This document shows positions 1-9,080 of a stretch of DNA of 42,564 nt, one piece after another. The stretch spans positions 1-42,564 of the forward strand of contig SIAO01000020.1 of assembly GCA_009691765.1 (NCBI GenBank). The letters are read 5' to 3'. This DNA comes from Planctomycetota bacterium. GTDB lineage: Bacteria > Planctomycetota > GCA-002687715. The notes beneath the pieces were generated by a model. That model saw only the letters and a program-made list of their open reading frames with translations. It was not told the origin of the DNA and did no database searches. The stretch's first letter is position 1. The number at the start of each line of letters is the position of its first letter. Both the position numbers and the translations under genes were made by a program.

Positions 1-1470
1 GCATCTTTGTTGCTTTCGATGGGCTGCGGCCCAGTGACCCCGGTACCGACGGTTGTAGGTTGTTCGCCCAACAACGGCACGAGCCTTGGTGGCACGACAG
101 TCATAGTCACGGGCACGGGTTTAACGACCACCGCGCAAACGACGGTCAAATTCGGCGGTGTCCTTGCCGGTGGTGTGAATGTCACTTCCGCAACTTCGCT
201 CACCTGCGTTACGCCGGCTTCAGCGAGCGCTGGTGCCGTTGCAGTGGAAGTCACCAATCAGAATGGTGTGGGAACTCTCGCGAACGGTTTCGTCTATGTG
301 CTGCCGGCGGGGACGCCGACACTGAGCTCGCTCAGCCCGAATACGGGCCCCACCAGTGGTGGCAGCTTGCTGGTTGCCACGGGCACCAACTTCAACACGA
401 CAACACGCTTCCGGTTTGGCAGTACCTTCGCGATGGCCGTGATGGTGATGGGTCCAACGCAGGCCATTGTCGTGTCGCCAACAATGGCGGTGTCTGGCGC
501 TGTCAGTGTCACTGTGCTCAACGGCGCTCTCAGTAGCACGCTTGCCAATGCATTCACTTTCACCAGTGGTGGCCAGGCGTCTTTCTGGAGCGACAACTTT
601 GAAGGCGCCAGTGCAGGTTGGACCACAGGCGCAACTCTTGGCGCCAATCAGTGGGCTCTCGGGGTCCTCCCAACGGCGCCTGCTTACGACCCCACGGTGG
701 CGCACAGTCCGACGAAGGTGCGCGGCACAGTATTGACAGGCAACGGCGACTATGCCAATAGCCGCAACATGTGGCTGCGCACACCCGCCATCAATTGCAC
801 TGGCAAGACAGGCATCCATCTGCGCTATTGGCGTCACCTGACTTGCGAAGATGGTCTCTATGATCAGGCCAAGATTCGGGTTAGCACCAACGGCACCACA
901 TGGACGCAACTTTGGACCAATGTGGTTGGCGGAGGCAACACCAACCACATTGATGCCGCTTGGTCGCTGCATGACATCGATATCAGCGCCTACGCCAACA
1001 ACCAAGCCACGGTATACGTGCAATGGGAATTGGCGACGGACACTTCTGTGGTGTTCGGCGGGTGGAACATCGACGATGTCGAATTCACTTACACCGCGCC
1101 CGCGACCAGCATGGGCACCGCGACGCTCGCGTTGAACAGCACGGGCATCGGCGACTTGCAGGTGGTCGTGAACGCACCCGGCTACGCCGGGTCACCGTGC
1201 ATCAACTTCTTCTCGCTCAACACATCAGCGTTGGTGAACACGGGGCCATTCTTCGGCCTCACGCCTGATGCGAACACCTTTAGCGTGATCTCGTTGCCCT
1301 TCGGTACCGAGCCCTTCATGGTGCTCCTCAACGGCGCCGGCCAGTACACATGGGGCGCGCTCGGCGTCAGCATGGGTCTGCCACCTGGCTTCGGTCTCGA
1401 TATGACTTCGGTGATCCTCGGAGGCCCTGGCGTCGCAGCCAAGTCCATCGCGGTCCGACGCATCTTCTGA
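1..1470 (+). CDS. TIG-domain secreted lipoprotein, 5' partial
   Basis: The reading frame is open from base 1, so the gene begins before the window. The first residues (LLSMGC) look like the end of a lipoprotein signal peptide with lipobox S-M-G-C, so only a short N-terminus is missing. Two consecutive IPT/TIG immunoglobulin-like domains follow (about residues 14-97 and 100-186), with the typical P-N-x-G-x-x-x-G-G-T pattern. Next comes a jelly-roll/MAM-like domain (about 195-365) containing SDNFE, the spacing W-x-L-x-D-I-D and a GGWNIDDVEF end. A beta-rich C-terminal module ends in KSIAVRRIF. This is an outer-surface adhesion or carbohydrate-binding type protein by architecture; no catalytic residues are visible. 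It converges with the MFS gene. The domain assignments are good, the function is inferred. Confidence 0.8.
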   Translation, partial: ASLLLSMGCGPVTPVPTVVGCSPNNGTSLGGTTVIVTGTGLTTTAQTTVKFGGVLAGGVNVTSATSLTCVTPASASAGAVAVEVTNQNGVGTLANGFVYVLPAGTPTLSSLSPNTGPTSGGSLLVATGTNFNTTTRFRFGSTFAMAVMVMGPTQAIVVSPTMAVSGAVSVTVLNGALSSTLANAFTFTSGGQASFWSDNFEGASAGWTTGATLGANQWALGVLPTAPAYDPTVAHSPTKVRGTVLTGNGDYANSRNMWLRTPAINCTGKTGIHLRYWRHLTCEDGLYDQAKIRVSTNGTTWTQLWTNVVGGGNTNHIDAAWSLHDIDISAYANNQATVYVQWELATDTSVVFGGWNIDDVEFTYTAPATSMGTATLALNSTGIGDLQVVVNAPGYAGSPCINFFSLNTSALVNTGPFFGLTPDANTFSVISLPFGTEPFMVLLNGAGQYTWGALGVSMGLPPGFGLDMTSVILGGPGVAAKSIAVRRIF

Positions 1471-1497
1471 TCTTCGGCCGACAATTCTGAACCGACG

Positions 1498-1531
1498 CGG
1501 CGCGCGGCGAGGCAAACCCTCTCGCGCGCCG
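1498..1531. terminator. Hairpin between convergent genes, likely bidirectional terminator
   Basis: A perfect 9-bp inverted repeat (CGGCGCGCG / CGCGCGCCG) encloses a smaller GAGG/CCTC stem. It sits in the 67-bp gap between the stop codons of the TIG lipoprotein and the MFS transporter. There is no T-run, so intrinsic termination is plausible but not proven. Confidence 0.5.
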
Positions 1532-1537
1532 TGTGCG

Positions 1538-3142
1538 CTATTCGAGGCGCACGGTGCGGTAACCCCCGCGCGACCGGAACCAGAGCAAGATGAGCAGAAA
1601 GATCCCGGCCATCGCGGCGGGGATCCACGCATCCGTTTTGAGCGTGCGGCGGTCTCCTGCAATCTGTGCGTCGTGGACTGCGCGTTCTGCGGCGCTGAGC
1701 GCATCGAGAGCCTTCGCGGGATCTCTATCAGCAGTGGCGTTGAGGTTTTCGCGCGCCACTTTCAGCTTCGCGTCGATCGCACCAGTCTTCTTCGCATCGA
1801 GCCCGTGAGCTTCGCCGAGGCTGAGGAAGTTGCTGGGCTTCTCAGCGCGATACTCAGCTACCAGTGCGGGCGCGTTGACTTCGAGAGCTTCGCCGCTGAA
1901 ACGGTCCTTGGCATAACCGAGGCCGGGCAATCCGATGAGCCCCGCCGACATCATGCCGATGCCGCCCATGATGCTGATGGCAATGGCACCGGTGCGTGGG
2001 AAGCGATCGGAAGTGACGGCGAGCATGGTGGGCCAGAAGAAAGTCTTGCCCACGGCATAGACGAGCAATGCGCCCATAGCGCCGCCGAACGCAGTGAGCC
2101 CAGCCACGAAATTCAGTCCGAGGCAGGCCAGTAGCGCGCTCACGAACAAGATGCCGATGGGCGAGAGCTTGAGGCGGCCTTCAATCCAGCGTGCGCAGAA
2201 ACGCAGCAAGAACATCGTGGCGGAAGTGATGACAAACAAGATTTTTCCTTGTTCCGAACTCAGGATGTTGCCGGTGATGTTTTGAATCCAACCATCGGTG
2301 CCCAACTCGACCGCGCCGACCAACGCGTGTGCGAGGAACAGCGTGAACAACAAGATGGATCCGAGCGCAAAGCGCGTGAGCCAGCCCACCGTGAGCAGCA
2401 GCGCTCCAGCGATGCCCCATGCGAGCGAGCGATCGAGATGCAGTGCATCGGAGAAGAACAGCGCGAGCAGCACGCAAACCACGGAGGCGCCCAAGAGGCC
2501 GACGTCTTTCAACATTTCGCCCAGAGGCAGGCCTTTGGCGGACGCTTCGCTCTTGGGCATGTGTTGCTGGAAGAACATCAATCCGTACAGCACCACGGGA
2601 ACAAGAAAGATGCCGAGTTGCAGTTTCCAGTCGAGCTCCATGCGGTCGTCGAGAACCCAGCCCACAATGCCGCCGAGCACCAATCCGAGCGGCCAGCTCG
2701 CGTGCAAGATGTTCAAATAGTGCGTGCGATTCGTGGGATACAAAGTGGCCACGAGTGGATTGGCCACGGCTTCGAGCGTGCCGTTGGCCACCGCGAACAC
2801 AAAAGTTCCCCAGTAGAGCAGGTCGTAGGCCGCACTCGCGGCTGTTTCATCGCCAGGCGCGAACGTGATGAGCGCTGAAAGCACATGCAGCGCAAATGCC
2901 ACAACCACTAACTTGCCGTAGCCGAGTCGGTCCGCCACGAGCCCGCCAACAATGATGCCGAAGCAGAAACCTGTGAAGCCCGCGCCGGAGATGCTGCCAA
3001 GTTGCTCGTTGGTGAAGCCCCAAGCGCGGCCCCAGTTATCCAAGATCGCGCCACGGATGGCGAATCCCATTCCTGCAGCGAGAATTGCAGTGAAACCAGC
3101 GATCAGCAAACGGCGCGCGTTGGTGGCGTTGGACGGATTCAT
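1538..3142 (-). CDS. MFS transporter
   Basis: A 534-residue integral membrane protein of the major facilitator superfamily. The first membrane segment ([20 protein letters not shown]) is followed by the loop-2 signature region [12 protein letters not shown], and about 12 hydrophobic segments are visible. A long hydrophilic stretch near the C-terminus (after the last core helices, with many Ala, Lys and Asp) precedes one further helix and the end [12 protein letters not shown]. The start MNPSN was chosen because AAGGAG lies 9 nt upstream. It begins 17 nt after the stop of the Gfo/Idh/MocA oxidoreductase gene, so the two form an operon. That pairing suggests uptake of a sugar or sugar derivative that the oxidoreductase then acts on. 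The substrate cannot be read from the sequence. Confidence 0.85.
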   Translation of the reverse strand: MNPSNATNARRLLIAGFTAILAAGMGFAIRGAILDNWGRAWGFTNEQLGSISGAGFTGFCFGIIVGGLVADRLGYGKLVVVAFALHVLSALITFAPGDETAASAAYDLLYWGTFVFAVANGTLEAVANPLVATLYPTNRTHYLNILHASWPLGLVLGGIVGWVLDDRMELDWKLQLGIFLVPVVLYGLMFFQQHMPKSEASAKGLPLGEMLKDVGLLGASVVCVLLALFFSDALHLDRSLAWGIAGALLLTVGWLTRFALGSILLFTLFLAHALVGAVELGTDGWIQNITGNILSSEQGKILFVITSATMFLLRFCARWIEGRLKLSPIGILFVSALLACLGLNFVAGLTAFGGAMGALLVYAVGKTFFWPTMLAVTSDRFPRTGAIAISIMGGIGMMSAGLIGLPGLGYAKDRFSGEALEVNAPALVAEYRAEKPSNFLSLGEAHGLDAKKTGAIDAKLKVARENLNATADRDPAKALDALSAAERAVHDAQIAGDRRTLKTDAWIPAAMAGIFLLILLWFRSRGGYRTVRLE

Positions 3143-3159
3143 GCTGAGAGACTCCTTGG

Positions 3160-4284
3160 TCAATCGGGCAAAGTGAAGCGTGGCAATTTCACGGTGGTGC
3201 CACCGCGCAGTGCGGATGCGTGGGCGCATAGCCCTGTGCAAGTCCAGTTGGCGGAACGACGAGCATCAGGGAAGGGCGCGCGTCGTTCCACCATGGCGCG
3301 CACGAATTCGTGCACGAGATGCGGGTGAGAACCGCCATGCCCCGCGCCCTGCGTGAAGGACAAATGTGTTTTGGCCGCGATGTCGTAGACACCTTTGGTC
3401 GTGAACGGCCGCAAGCTCTTCGGCAACAGGCGTGCGTAGTCCGGCGCGCGCACGGGCTTCGGGATCTTCGCCTCGGGGCGCTTGGCTGTGTGCAGAATCA
3501 GCGGCTCGTGCTCGACGAGCGGCCATTCCACCGACGCTTTGCTGCCATACACATCAAGGCTCTCGCGGTACTGCCGCGCGGTGTCGAACAACGAACGCAA
3601 GATACGCGGCGTCACGTTGCTGTCGGCGCAGCGGATGTGTGCGCTCTCTACAGCGAAGGGCGAGCCATAGTGAGCTTGCAGTTCCTTGCGGATGCTGCCG
3701 GACCCGAAACACGAAACGGCGGTGGCGCTCAAATCTGCCATGCCGAGCACGGGTCCGACGCAGTGCGTCGCGTACCACATGGGCGGCAATCCCGGCCAGT
3801 AGTTTGGCCAGCCATCCATGTCTTGTTGGTGTGTGGCTTGCAGGAACTGCAACTCGCCGAGCTTGCCACTGCGCAACAGCTCGCGCATGTACAGAAACTC
3901 GCGCGCGTAGACCACGGTTTCCATCATCATGTACGTGAGGCCTGTGCGGCGTTGCAGAGCGACGATGCGGCGGCAGTCGGCAATGCTCGTGGCCATGGGC
4001 ACCGTGCAGGCTACATGCTTGCCGGCCTTCAGCGCTGCGAGCGTCATAGCTGCATGATCGGGAATCGGTGTGTTGATGTGGACGGCGTCGATGTCTTGAT
4101 CTGCGAGGACATCTGCGAAGCTGGAGTAACGCCAAGGAACATCGAAGGCATCGCCCACCGCAGCGAGCTTCTTGGGATTGCGCTGGCAAATCGCGACCAG
4201 TTCGGCGTCGGGGTGGCGCTGATAAAGGGGAATGAACTCAGCACCGAACCCGAGCCCAATAATGGCCACACGCACTTTCGCCAT
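3160..4284 (-). CDS. Gfo/Idh/MocA family oxidoreductase
   Basis: A 374-residue NAD(P)-dependent dehydrogenase. An N-terminal Rossmann fold is marked by the strand [14 protein letters not shown], and the sequence [20 protein letters not shown] is the usual helix after the second glycine-rich region. The normally conserved E-K-P catalytic segment reads CTVPMATS here, so the usual catalytic Lys of the family is replaced by Val. This raises doubt about classical dehydrogenase chemistry. The C-terminal alpha/beta domain runs to the end. The start MAKVRV has GGAAGG about 8 nt upstream; longer forms would add a poorly conserved leader. It is the first gene of an operon with the MFS transporter. Likely role: oxidation or epimerisation of an imported sugar or polyol (inference). 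Confidence 0.85.
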   Translation of the reverse strand: MAKVRVAIIGLGFGAEFIPLYQRHPDAELVAICQRNPKKLAAVGDAFDVPWRYSSFADVLADQDIDAVHINTPIPDHAAMTLAALKAGKHVACTVPMATSIADCRRIVALQRRTGLTYMMMETVVYAREFLYMRELLRSGKLGELQFLQATHQQDMDGWPNYWPGLPPMWYATHCVGPVLGMADLSATAVSCFGSGSIRKELQAHYGSPFAVESAHIRCADSNVTPRILRSLFDTARQYRESLDVYGSKASVEWPLVEHEPLILHTAKRPEAKIPKPVRAPDYARLLPKSLRPFTTKGVYDIAAKTHLSFTQGAGHGGSHPHLVHEFVRAMVERRAPFPDARRSANWTCTGLCAHASALRGGTTVKLPRFTLPD

Positions 4285-4382
4285 GCTGCACCTTCCGAGC
4301 GACGCCGCGGGAAAGCGCGGGCGCACGCGGGAAGTTAGGCGCGCCGTGGGTGAATGGTCAAGCGTGGCGCGCGGCTCTGGGC

Positions 4383-5342
4383 TTACTGATTGACGGCTTG
4401 TTCCAGCGCGGGCAGCGCGGCGGCGAGCATGGTGCCGACCTTTTCCAGCGAGCGCTGATCGAGATTCTCGAGCGTGTCATGGACCGTGTGCCACCAAGTG
4501 GAGGTATCGAAGGCGTGGTCGATGAGGTCTACGCAAGGCACTTTCGCATCGCGGAAAGGCACATGGTCGTCCACGGCGCTGAACGGGCGCGCGAGGAGGT
4601 TGTAGCCCAACACATCGCGTGAAGTGCGCTTCAAGATGTCCTTCAAATGCGCAGAGGAGTTGGCGTCATCGGCAAGCAGAATGTTCTTCGTGCCCACCAT
4701 GTCCACCAACACCAAGCCCCTCACGGGGTATTCCGCGAGGTGCTTCACAAACTCGCGGCTGCCGTAGGTGTTGTCGTTGTTCGTGTGCCAATCCACATAG
4801 GCCTCTTCACCGTCGAAGAACAAGAGCCACAGCGTGTTCTCGCGCGGCGTGGTCTTTGCCCTCACCACTTCCGCTTTGACCAGTTCGATGACCAAGGCCA
4901 CCGATGAAGCCGCGTCGTTGGCGCCGAGGAACTTGAATTCTTCGAAGTGCTTCGAGTCGTAGTGCGCTGCGAGAGCGAGGCCGCGGGTGTTGCGCCCAGG
5001 AATGCGTGCAATGATGTTGGTGAAAGTGGTTTTGCCTTGTGTCGGCGGGTTTGGAGTCTTGGCTTCGAAGCTCTGCTCGATGATGTCTTTCGCCGCGATG
5101 CCCACTTCGGCGAGCATGGATTTGATCTCGAGGCGCGTGCCGAGGCTGCCTTTGCTGCCGGCAACGCGTGGGCCCCAAGACAGGATGCGCTTGGTGCGTT
5201 GCAGCACAGCGGCGCCGTCGACAGTGGTCTTCCAGTCTTTCTCTTGCTCCGCTGGTTCAGGTGTTGGCGCGGGGACCGCTTTGCCATCGCAAGCGGTGAG
5301 CAGCAAAGCAGCGAGGAGCATCAACATGATGGAACGAAGCAT
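4383..5342 (-). CDS. Glutaminyl-peptide cyclotransferase-like M28 lipoprotein
   Basis: A 319-residue exported protein with a lipobox LTAC (Cys18). The metal-site residues of the M28 fold are present: H127-x-D129 in AAHYDSK, D143 in GANDAA, E179-E180 in FFDGEEA, D214 in VDMVG and H285 in WWHTVHD. The details match the animal-type glutaminyl cyclase more than aminopeptidases: WGPRVAGS near the N-terminus, the DNTYGSREF stretch after FFDGEE, DDHVPF, and a C-terminal WHTVHDTLENLD. Glutaminyl cyclases turn N-terminal Gln into pyroglutamate using one Zn ion. The enzyme would act in the periplasm or at the outer membrane. It diverges from the PLP-enzyme gene. An M28 aminopeptidase is the alternative. 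Confidence 0.8.
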   Translation of the reverse strand: MLRSIMLMLLAALLLTACDGKAVPAPTPEPAEQEKDWKTTVDGAAVLQRTKRILSWGPRVAGSKGSLGTRLEIKSMLAEVGIAAKDIIEQSFEAKTPNPPTQGKTTFTNIIARIPGRNTRGLALAAHYDSKHFEEFKFLGANDAASSVALVIELVKAEVVRAKTTPRENTLWLLFFDGEEAYVDWHTNNDNTYGSREFVKHLAEYPVRGLVLVDMVGTKNILLADDANSSAHLKDILKRTSRDVLGYNLLARPFSAVDDHVPFRDAKVPCVDLIDHAFDTSTWWHTVHDTLENLDQRSLEKVGTMLAAALPALEQAVNQ

Positions 5343-5419
5343 GCGAGGACCTTTCCCGGGGCCCCATGGTAGGGTCCGAGCCTTGCTGCGGAAGGGCCCG
5401 CCGCGCAGGAACGCAACCT

Positions 5420-6370
5420 ATGGATAGCCGCCAAGTGCAAGCCGCCGCCACTCTCTTGCGCGGCGTTGCCAGCGAAACCGCTGTGGTGCGTTCCGCAGCG
5501 CTGGACGCACTCGCTGGCGGTCGTGTGTATGTGAAGCTCGAATCGCAGCAACGCACAGGGGCCTTCAAGTTTCGCGGGGCTTTTCATGCAGTGGCGCGGC
5601 AAAGCGCAGCGTGTGTGGCGCGGGGCGTGGTCACGGGGTCCAGCGGCAACCACGGCGCGGCTTTGGCGCAGGCGGCCACACTGCACGGCGCTCGTTGTCT
5701 CGTCGTGATGCCGACTGATGCGAGCGATGCCAAGCTGGCCAATGTGCGTGCTGCTGGCGGTGAAGTGCTCTTGCATGGCCGCAGTTCTGACGAGCGACTT
5801 GCTATGGCAGCGCAGATCGCCGAGCGCGAGGGCCGCGTGCTCATTCCGCCCTACGACCACGAGGATGTCATTGCTGGTCAAGGCACCTGTGCTTTGGAAG
5901 CGTTGCAGCAAGTGCCAGACATGGATGTGTTCGTTGCGCCGTGTGGTGGTGGCGGATTGCTTGCGGGCTGCGCGTTGGGGTTGCACGGTGTCGCGCCCCA
6001 TGTTCTCGTGTACGGCGCGGAAGCGGCGCTTGCGAGCGACACGCAGCAGAGCTTCGTGCGCGGCGAACGCGTTGCGATCGCGCTGCCTGCCACGATTGCG
6101 GACGGCATGCGCAATCTGACTCCCGGGGCGCTCACATTTCCCATCATTCGAAAGCACTGCAAAGACATTTTGCTCGTGGAAGAAGCCGAGATTCGCGCCG
6201 CCATGCGTCTCATCAAGGAGCACCTCGGCTTGATGATCGAACCCACGGCGGCGGTGGCGCCAGCGGCGTTGTTCTTCCGGCGTGTCGTCTTGAATGGGCG
6301 CAGCTCCGTTGCGGTGGTCAGCGGCGGCAACATCAGCGCAGCCGATTGGCATGCGCTCGCGGAGTCATGA
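5420..6370 (+). CDS. PLP-dependent threonine/serine dehydratase or serine racemase family protein
   Basis: A 316-residue fold-type II PLP enzyme. The Schiff-base lysine is K50 in GAFKFRGA, the substrate loop is SSGNHG (74-79), and the phosphate-binding loop is CGGGGLLAG. The C-terminal VSGGNIS motif is typical of threonine dehydratase catalytic domains. No ACT regulatory domain is present, so it resembles the catabolic or serine racemase branch rather than biosynthetic IlvA. The start MDSRQ was chosen because it is the first ATG after an AGGA and before conserved sequence. The next gene starts inside its stop codon (ATGA), indicating translational coupling. Substrate (Thr, Ser or a hydroxy-aspartate) cannot be fixed. 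Confidence 0.85.
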   Translation: MDSRQVQAAATLLRGVASETAVVRSAALDALAGGRVYVKLESQQRTGAFKFRGAFHAVARQSAACVARGVVTGSSGNHGAALAQAATLHGARCLVVMPTDASDAKLANVRAAGGEVLLHGRSSDERLAMAAQIAEREGRVLIPPYDHEDVIAGQGTCALEALQQVPDMDVFVAPCGGGGLLAGCALGLHGVAPHVLVYGAEAALASDTQQSFVRGERVAIALPATIADGMRNLTPGALTFPIIRKHCKDILLVEEAEIRAAMRLIKEHLGLMIEPTAAVAPAALFFRRVVLNGRSSVAVVSGGNISAADWHALAES

Positions 6371-7515
6371 GCCACGCCGCCATGCAAGTGAGAGCGCACG
6401 CGATTCCGGGGTTTGACACCGCGTTGGTGCGCGCGCATGTGTTGCGTTGTGCGCAAGGTGACAGCGTGGATCTGTGCATTGATGCAGCGGGCTTGGCGCT
6501 TGGGCCTTTGCACCGTGGTCGTGGTCGTGCGTATCTCGTGCGTGATGTTGCGGGAACTGCGCTGCGCATTACGGAACAAGCAGAGCAGCGCGAGGGTTTC
6601 CTTCCCGCTATCGGCGCTCACTCGCATCTCGCTCGCTGGCGCGCAGCGCACACGCAGCGGCGCGCTTTGGCCATTACGGGTCAAGGCAATCTCGGCATCA
6701 ATAAGGGCGTGCTCGCGGCAACAGCGAATGGCGTCGTTGGTGTTCAAGGCGCATGGAATGGCGCGTTGCACGTGCATGCTGATGGTTCGGTGTCAGCGCT
6801 GACGCTGGATGCCGCTGTGGAAGTGGGTTCGGTGTTGCATGCGCCCACAGAAGGTTTCGTGCTCACGGGGCCGTTGTTGCTGCGAGCAGGCAAGGCGGTG
6901 GCCCCGGAAACGAGCGTGTACGCCGACCCGCGTCACTTGTTGCGCTTCGCTTGGGTGCAGACTGCGACGGGCGAGCGCGTAGATTTCGGCCACGACGAGC
7001 TGCTCGCTGATCCGCAACGCTACGAGGCGGCGGTGCACGGTGTACCGCAAGAGTTCTCATTACACGTGCAGTTGCCGGCTGACGCGCGCTTTGACGCACC
7101 GTTGGTATCGGTTGCCGTGGATGCCGCGAACCTGCGCCGCGACCTCGCGTGGAAGGGTTACCACGAGTGTGCTCACGCGACCGTGCCAGGAGAGTTCTCC
7201 ATTCTTGGCAATGATGCGCGGCTCGTGTTTCTTCCGGGTTTGTATCCACACCATGTTTTGGCGGCTGATGAGGGCGGGCGCTTGCTCGACATCGTGATCT
7301 CTGGGCTCAGCAACCGCGCTGGTGTGACTGTGTATGAACTGGCGCGAGACTTGGAATCCGCCGGAGTGCGCGAGGCCATCCTTCTGGACAACGGCGGTGA
7401 TGTTGGTTTGTTCGACGCCACGACCGAGATTTGGCGCGTGCAACCCGCAGAGCCGGATCGAGCGCAGTGCTGGCCACTCACAGCGAGTCTCATTCATCAC
7501 GGTCCTGCCGCATAG
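6367..7515 (+). CDS. Unknown protein, weakly phosphodiester-glycosidase-like
   Basis: A 382-residue protein whose ATG overlaps the preceding stop codon (ATGA), so it is probably translated together with the PLP enzyme. I do not recognise the family with certainty. It has no signal peptide or membrane segment and is rich in beta-strand-like stretches. Its C-terminal part (GVTVYELARDLESAG, then ILLDNGGDVGLF) resembles the end of phosphodiester glycosidase (NAGPA-type) domains, which carry a strand, a helix with ELA..L and an N-x-D-G-G-x-S loop. Here that loop reads LDNGGDVG. An earlier segment, GQGNLGINKGVL, could match the N-G-G-x-F loop of that fold. The assignment is tentative and a new family is possible. 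Confidence 0.6.
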   Translation: MSHAAMQVRAHAIPGFDTALVRAHVLRCAQGDSVDLCIDAAGLALGPLHRGRGRAYLVRDVAGTALRITEQAEQREGFLPAIGAHSHLARWRAAHTQRRALAITGQGNLGINKGVLAATANGVVGVQGAWNGALHVHADGSVSALTLDAAVEVGSVLHAPTEGFVLTGPLLLRAGKAVAPETSVYADPRHLLRFAWVQTATGERVDFGHDELLADPQRYEAAVHGVPQEFSLHVQLPADARFDAPLVSVAVDAANLRRDLAWKGYHECAHATVPGEFSILGNDARLVFLPGLYPHHVLAADEGGRLLDIVISGLSNRAGVTVYELARDLESAGVREAILLDNGGDVGLFDATTEIWRVQPAEPDRAQCWPLTASLIHHGPAA

Positions 7516-7518
7516 GAT
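7513..7518 (+). promoter_or_regulatory. -10-like hexamer for a leaderless start
   Basis: TAGGAT lies 7 nt before the ATG of the aldo/keto reductase, and no Shine-Dalgarno sequence is present. The spacing would place the transcription start at the A of the ATG. Its first three bases are the stop codon of the upstream gene. Confidence 0.4.
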
Positions 7519-7525
7519 TGCGGCC

Positions 7526-8491
7526 ATGCGCTACCGCCGACTCGGCATCACGGGCCTCGAAGTTTCGGAACTCTCTTACGGAACTTGGGTGACATTTGGT
7601 ACGCAGCTCGATCAAACGCATTGCACACGGATGGTGCAGCACGCGTTCAGCAGAGGCGTCAACTTCTTTGATTGCGCCGAGGTTTACGCTGAAGGTGAGG
7701 CCGAAAAACTCTTGGGCGTTGCGTTGCGTGAGTTGCCGCGCAGCGATTATGTCGTGAGCACCAAGATCTACTGGGGCGGCACGGGCCCGAACAAGGAAGG
7801 CCTGAATCGCAAACGCCTCGTAGAAGGCACGCAAGCGTCGTTGCAGCGGCTGGGCCTCACGCATGTTGATCTCCTCTACTGCCACCGGCCCGATCCGCAC
7901 ACGGCTGTCAGCGAAGTTGTGCGCAGCATGAGCCTCTTGGTGCAACGTGGCTGCATGCATTGGTGGGGCACGTCTGAGTGGAGCGCAGCGCAAGTGCGCG
8001 AAGCGTTTGAATGTGCGGAGCGGTTGCATCTTGTGCCACCTTCGATGGAGCAACCGCAATACAACTTGTTGACACGGCAACGCGTTGAGCAGGAGCTGTC
8101 ACCGCTTTGCACCAACCCTGGCCTCGGTCTCACGACATGGAGCCCGCTGGCCTATGGCGTGCTCACTGGAAAATACGCCAAGGGTTTTCCCACGGGTTCG
8201 CGTCTCGAAAAAGAAGTGTGGTTGCGCAAGCGCTGCATTCCAGAGGTGCAGCAGTGTGTGAAGCAGTTGGGCGCTCTCGCAGCACAGGCTGGGATGACGA
8301 CGGCGCAGGCGGCCATCGCGTGGTGCTTGCGGCGCAGCGAAGTGAGCACCGTGATCCTCGGCGCTACGAGCACGGCGCAGTTGGATGAAAATCTCGCGGC
8401 GGCAGAGCTCGGAGCGCACTGTGATGGCGCGTTCTGGACTCGCGTCGATGACATCTTTGCGGGGCTCAGTTTGGAAGCCGAGGCGGGGTAG
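7526..8491 (+). CDS. Aldo/keto reductase, AKR6 (Kv-beta/YghZ-like) type
   Basis: A 321-residue NADPH-dependent (beta/alpha)8 reductase. It begins MRYRRLGITGLEVSEL, the standard N-terminus of the family. The catalytic tetrad is complete: D49, Y54, K80 and H120 (in CHRPDP). The segments GTWVTFG, FDCAEVYAEGEAE, TKIYWGG, WGTSEWS and TWSPLAYGVLTGKY match the AKR6 group, which contains bacterial glyceraldehyde phosphate reductases and animal Kv channel beta subunits. The C-terminal AIAWCLRRSEVSTVILGATS forms the cofactor-binding end. The start at 7526 is set by family length; a longer reading extends back into the previous gene. The physiological substrate is not evident. Confidence 0.88.
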   Translation: MRYRRLGITGLEVSELSYGTWVTFGTQLDQTHCTRMVQHAFSRGVNFFDCAEVYAEGEAEKLLGVALRELPRSDYVVSTKIYWGGTGPNKEGLNRKRLVEGTQASLQRLGLTHVDLLYCHRPDPHTAVSEVVRSMSLLVQRGCMHWWGTSEWSAAQVREAFECAERLHLVPPSMEQPQYNLLTRQRVEQELSPLCTNPGLGLTTWSPLAYGVLTGKYAKGFPTGSRLEKEVWLRKRCIPEVQQCVKQLGALAAQAGMTTAQAAIAWCLRRSEVSTVILGATSTAQLDENLAAAELGAHCDGAFWTRVDDIFAGLSLEAEAG

Positions 8492-8515
8492 ACTGGCGGC
8501 AAGGGGACAGAACCG

Positions 8516-9013
8516 ATGAAGTGTCGCGTGTGCAAGAAGACGGATGCCACGTTGCCGGAAGGCAGCAAGGAACCACGTTTCTGTTCCAAGTGCTGGAACA
8601 CGCGCCTGCGGCAGCTTTTTCAAGAAGAAGATCGCTTTCGCGTCCAGCGTGTCATGCGCACTTCGGATGCTGAGAAGCACTTGATCTATCACGACGACCA
8701 CGAAGGTGGTGCCACGGCGGTGGGGCTCGCGTTCGCTTTGCTGGATCGCGCGCACGACCAGCTCGAGGTTTCCGCTTTCCTCAGCAACCGTTTTGACTGG
8801 CATGCCAGCGTGCCGTTTATCTATGAAGAAGGTGTCGAGTGCGAGGTGGAAATCCTCGATGTGTTCCTTGGGATCATGGAAAACGACCTCGTGGCAGGCT
8901 GGAGGCCTTGCGGCTGGTCCGCAGAAATCACTTTGTGCACCGATGAAATCTTCTGGATCGACAGCAGCGACAGCAATGCCGAAGAAGGTGGCGGGGATGA
9001 TGCGCCTGCTTGA
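8516..9013 (+). CDS. Zinc-ribbon hypothetical protein
   Basis: A 165-residue soluble protein of unrecognised family. The N-terminus has two Cys pairs (C-R-V-C at 3-6 and C-S-K-C about 17 residues later), a likely four-Cys zinc ribbon. After it comes an acidic alpha/beta domain, with EGVECEVEILDVF near the middle and an acidic tail (SDSNAEEGGGDD). The start is supported by AAGGGGA about 9 nt upstream and a -10-like TAGACT at 8489-8494. It lies 24 bp after the aldo/keto reductase and before tRNA-Trp. No function can be assigned. Confidence 0.75.
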   Translation: MKCRVCKKTDATLPEGSKEPRFCSKCWNTRLRQLFQEEDRFRVQRVMRTSDAEKHLIYHDDHEGGATAVGLAFALLDRAHDQLEVSAFLSNRFDWHASVPFIYEEGVECEVEILDVFLGIMENDLVAGWRPCGWSAEITLCTDEIFWIDSSDSNAEEGGGDDAPA

Positions 9014-9037
9014 CCCTCGTGGGCTGCGGCGTAGACT
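9010..9037 (+). promoter_or_regulatory. Sigma70-type promoter of tRNA-Trp
   Basis: TTGACC at 9010-9015 and TAGACT at 9032-9037 are separated by 16 bp. Transcription would begin near 9044, about 37 nt before the mature tRNA 5' end. The -35 box overlaps the stop codon of the zinc-ribbon gene. Confidence 0.6.
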
Positions 9038-9080
9038 TTCGCGTCCCACTGCGCGCTGAAGTGTGCGCTGAAGACAACTT

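Noticed and set aside
220-1023. Long open frame opposite the TIG lipoprotein
   Set aside because: No ribosome binding site or recognisable domain; the plus-strand frame has clear TIG and jelly-roll domains.
2249-2878. Long open frame opposite the MFS transporter
   Set aside because: Its composition is low-complexity Arg/Glu/His-rich and it is the antisense shadow of well-recognised transporter helices.
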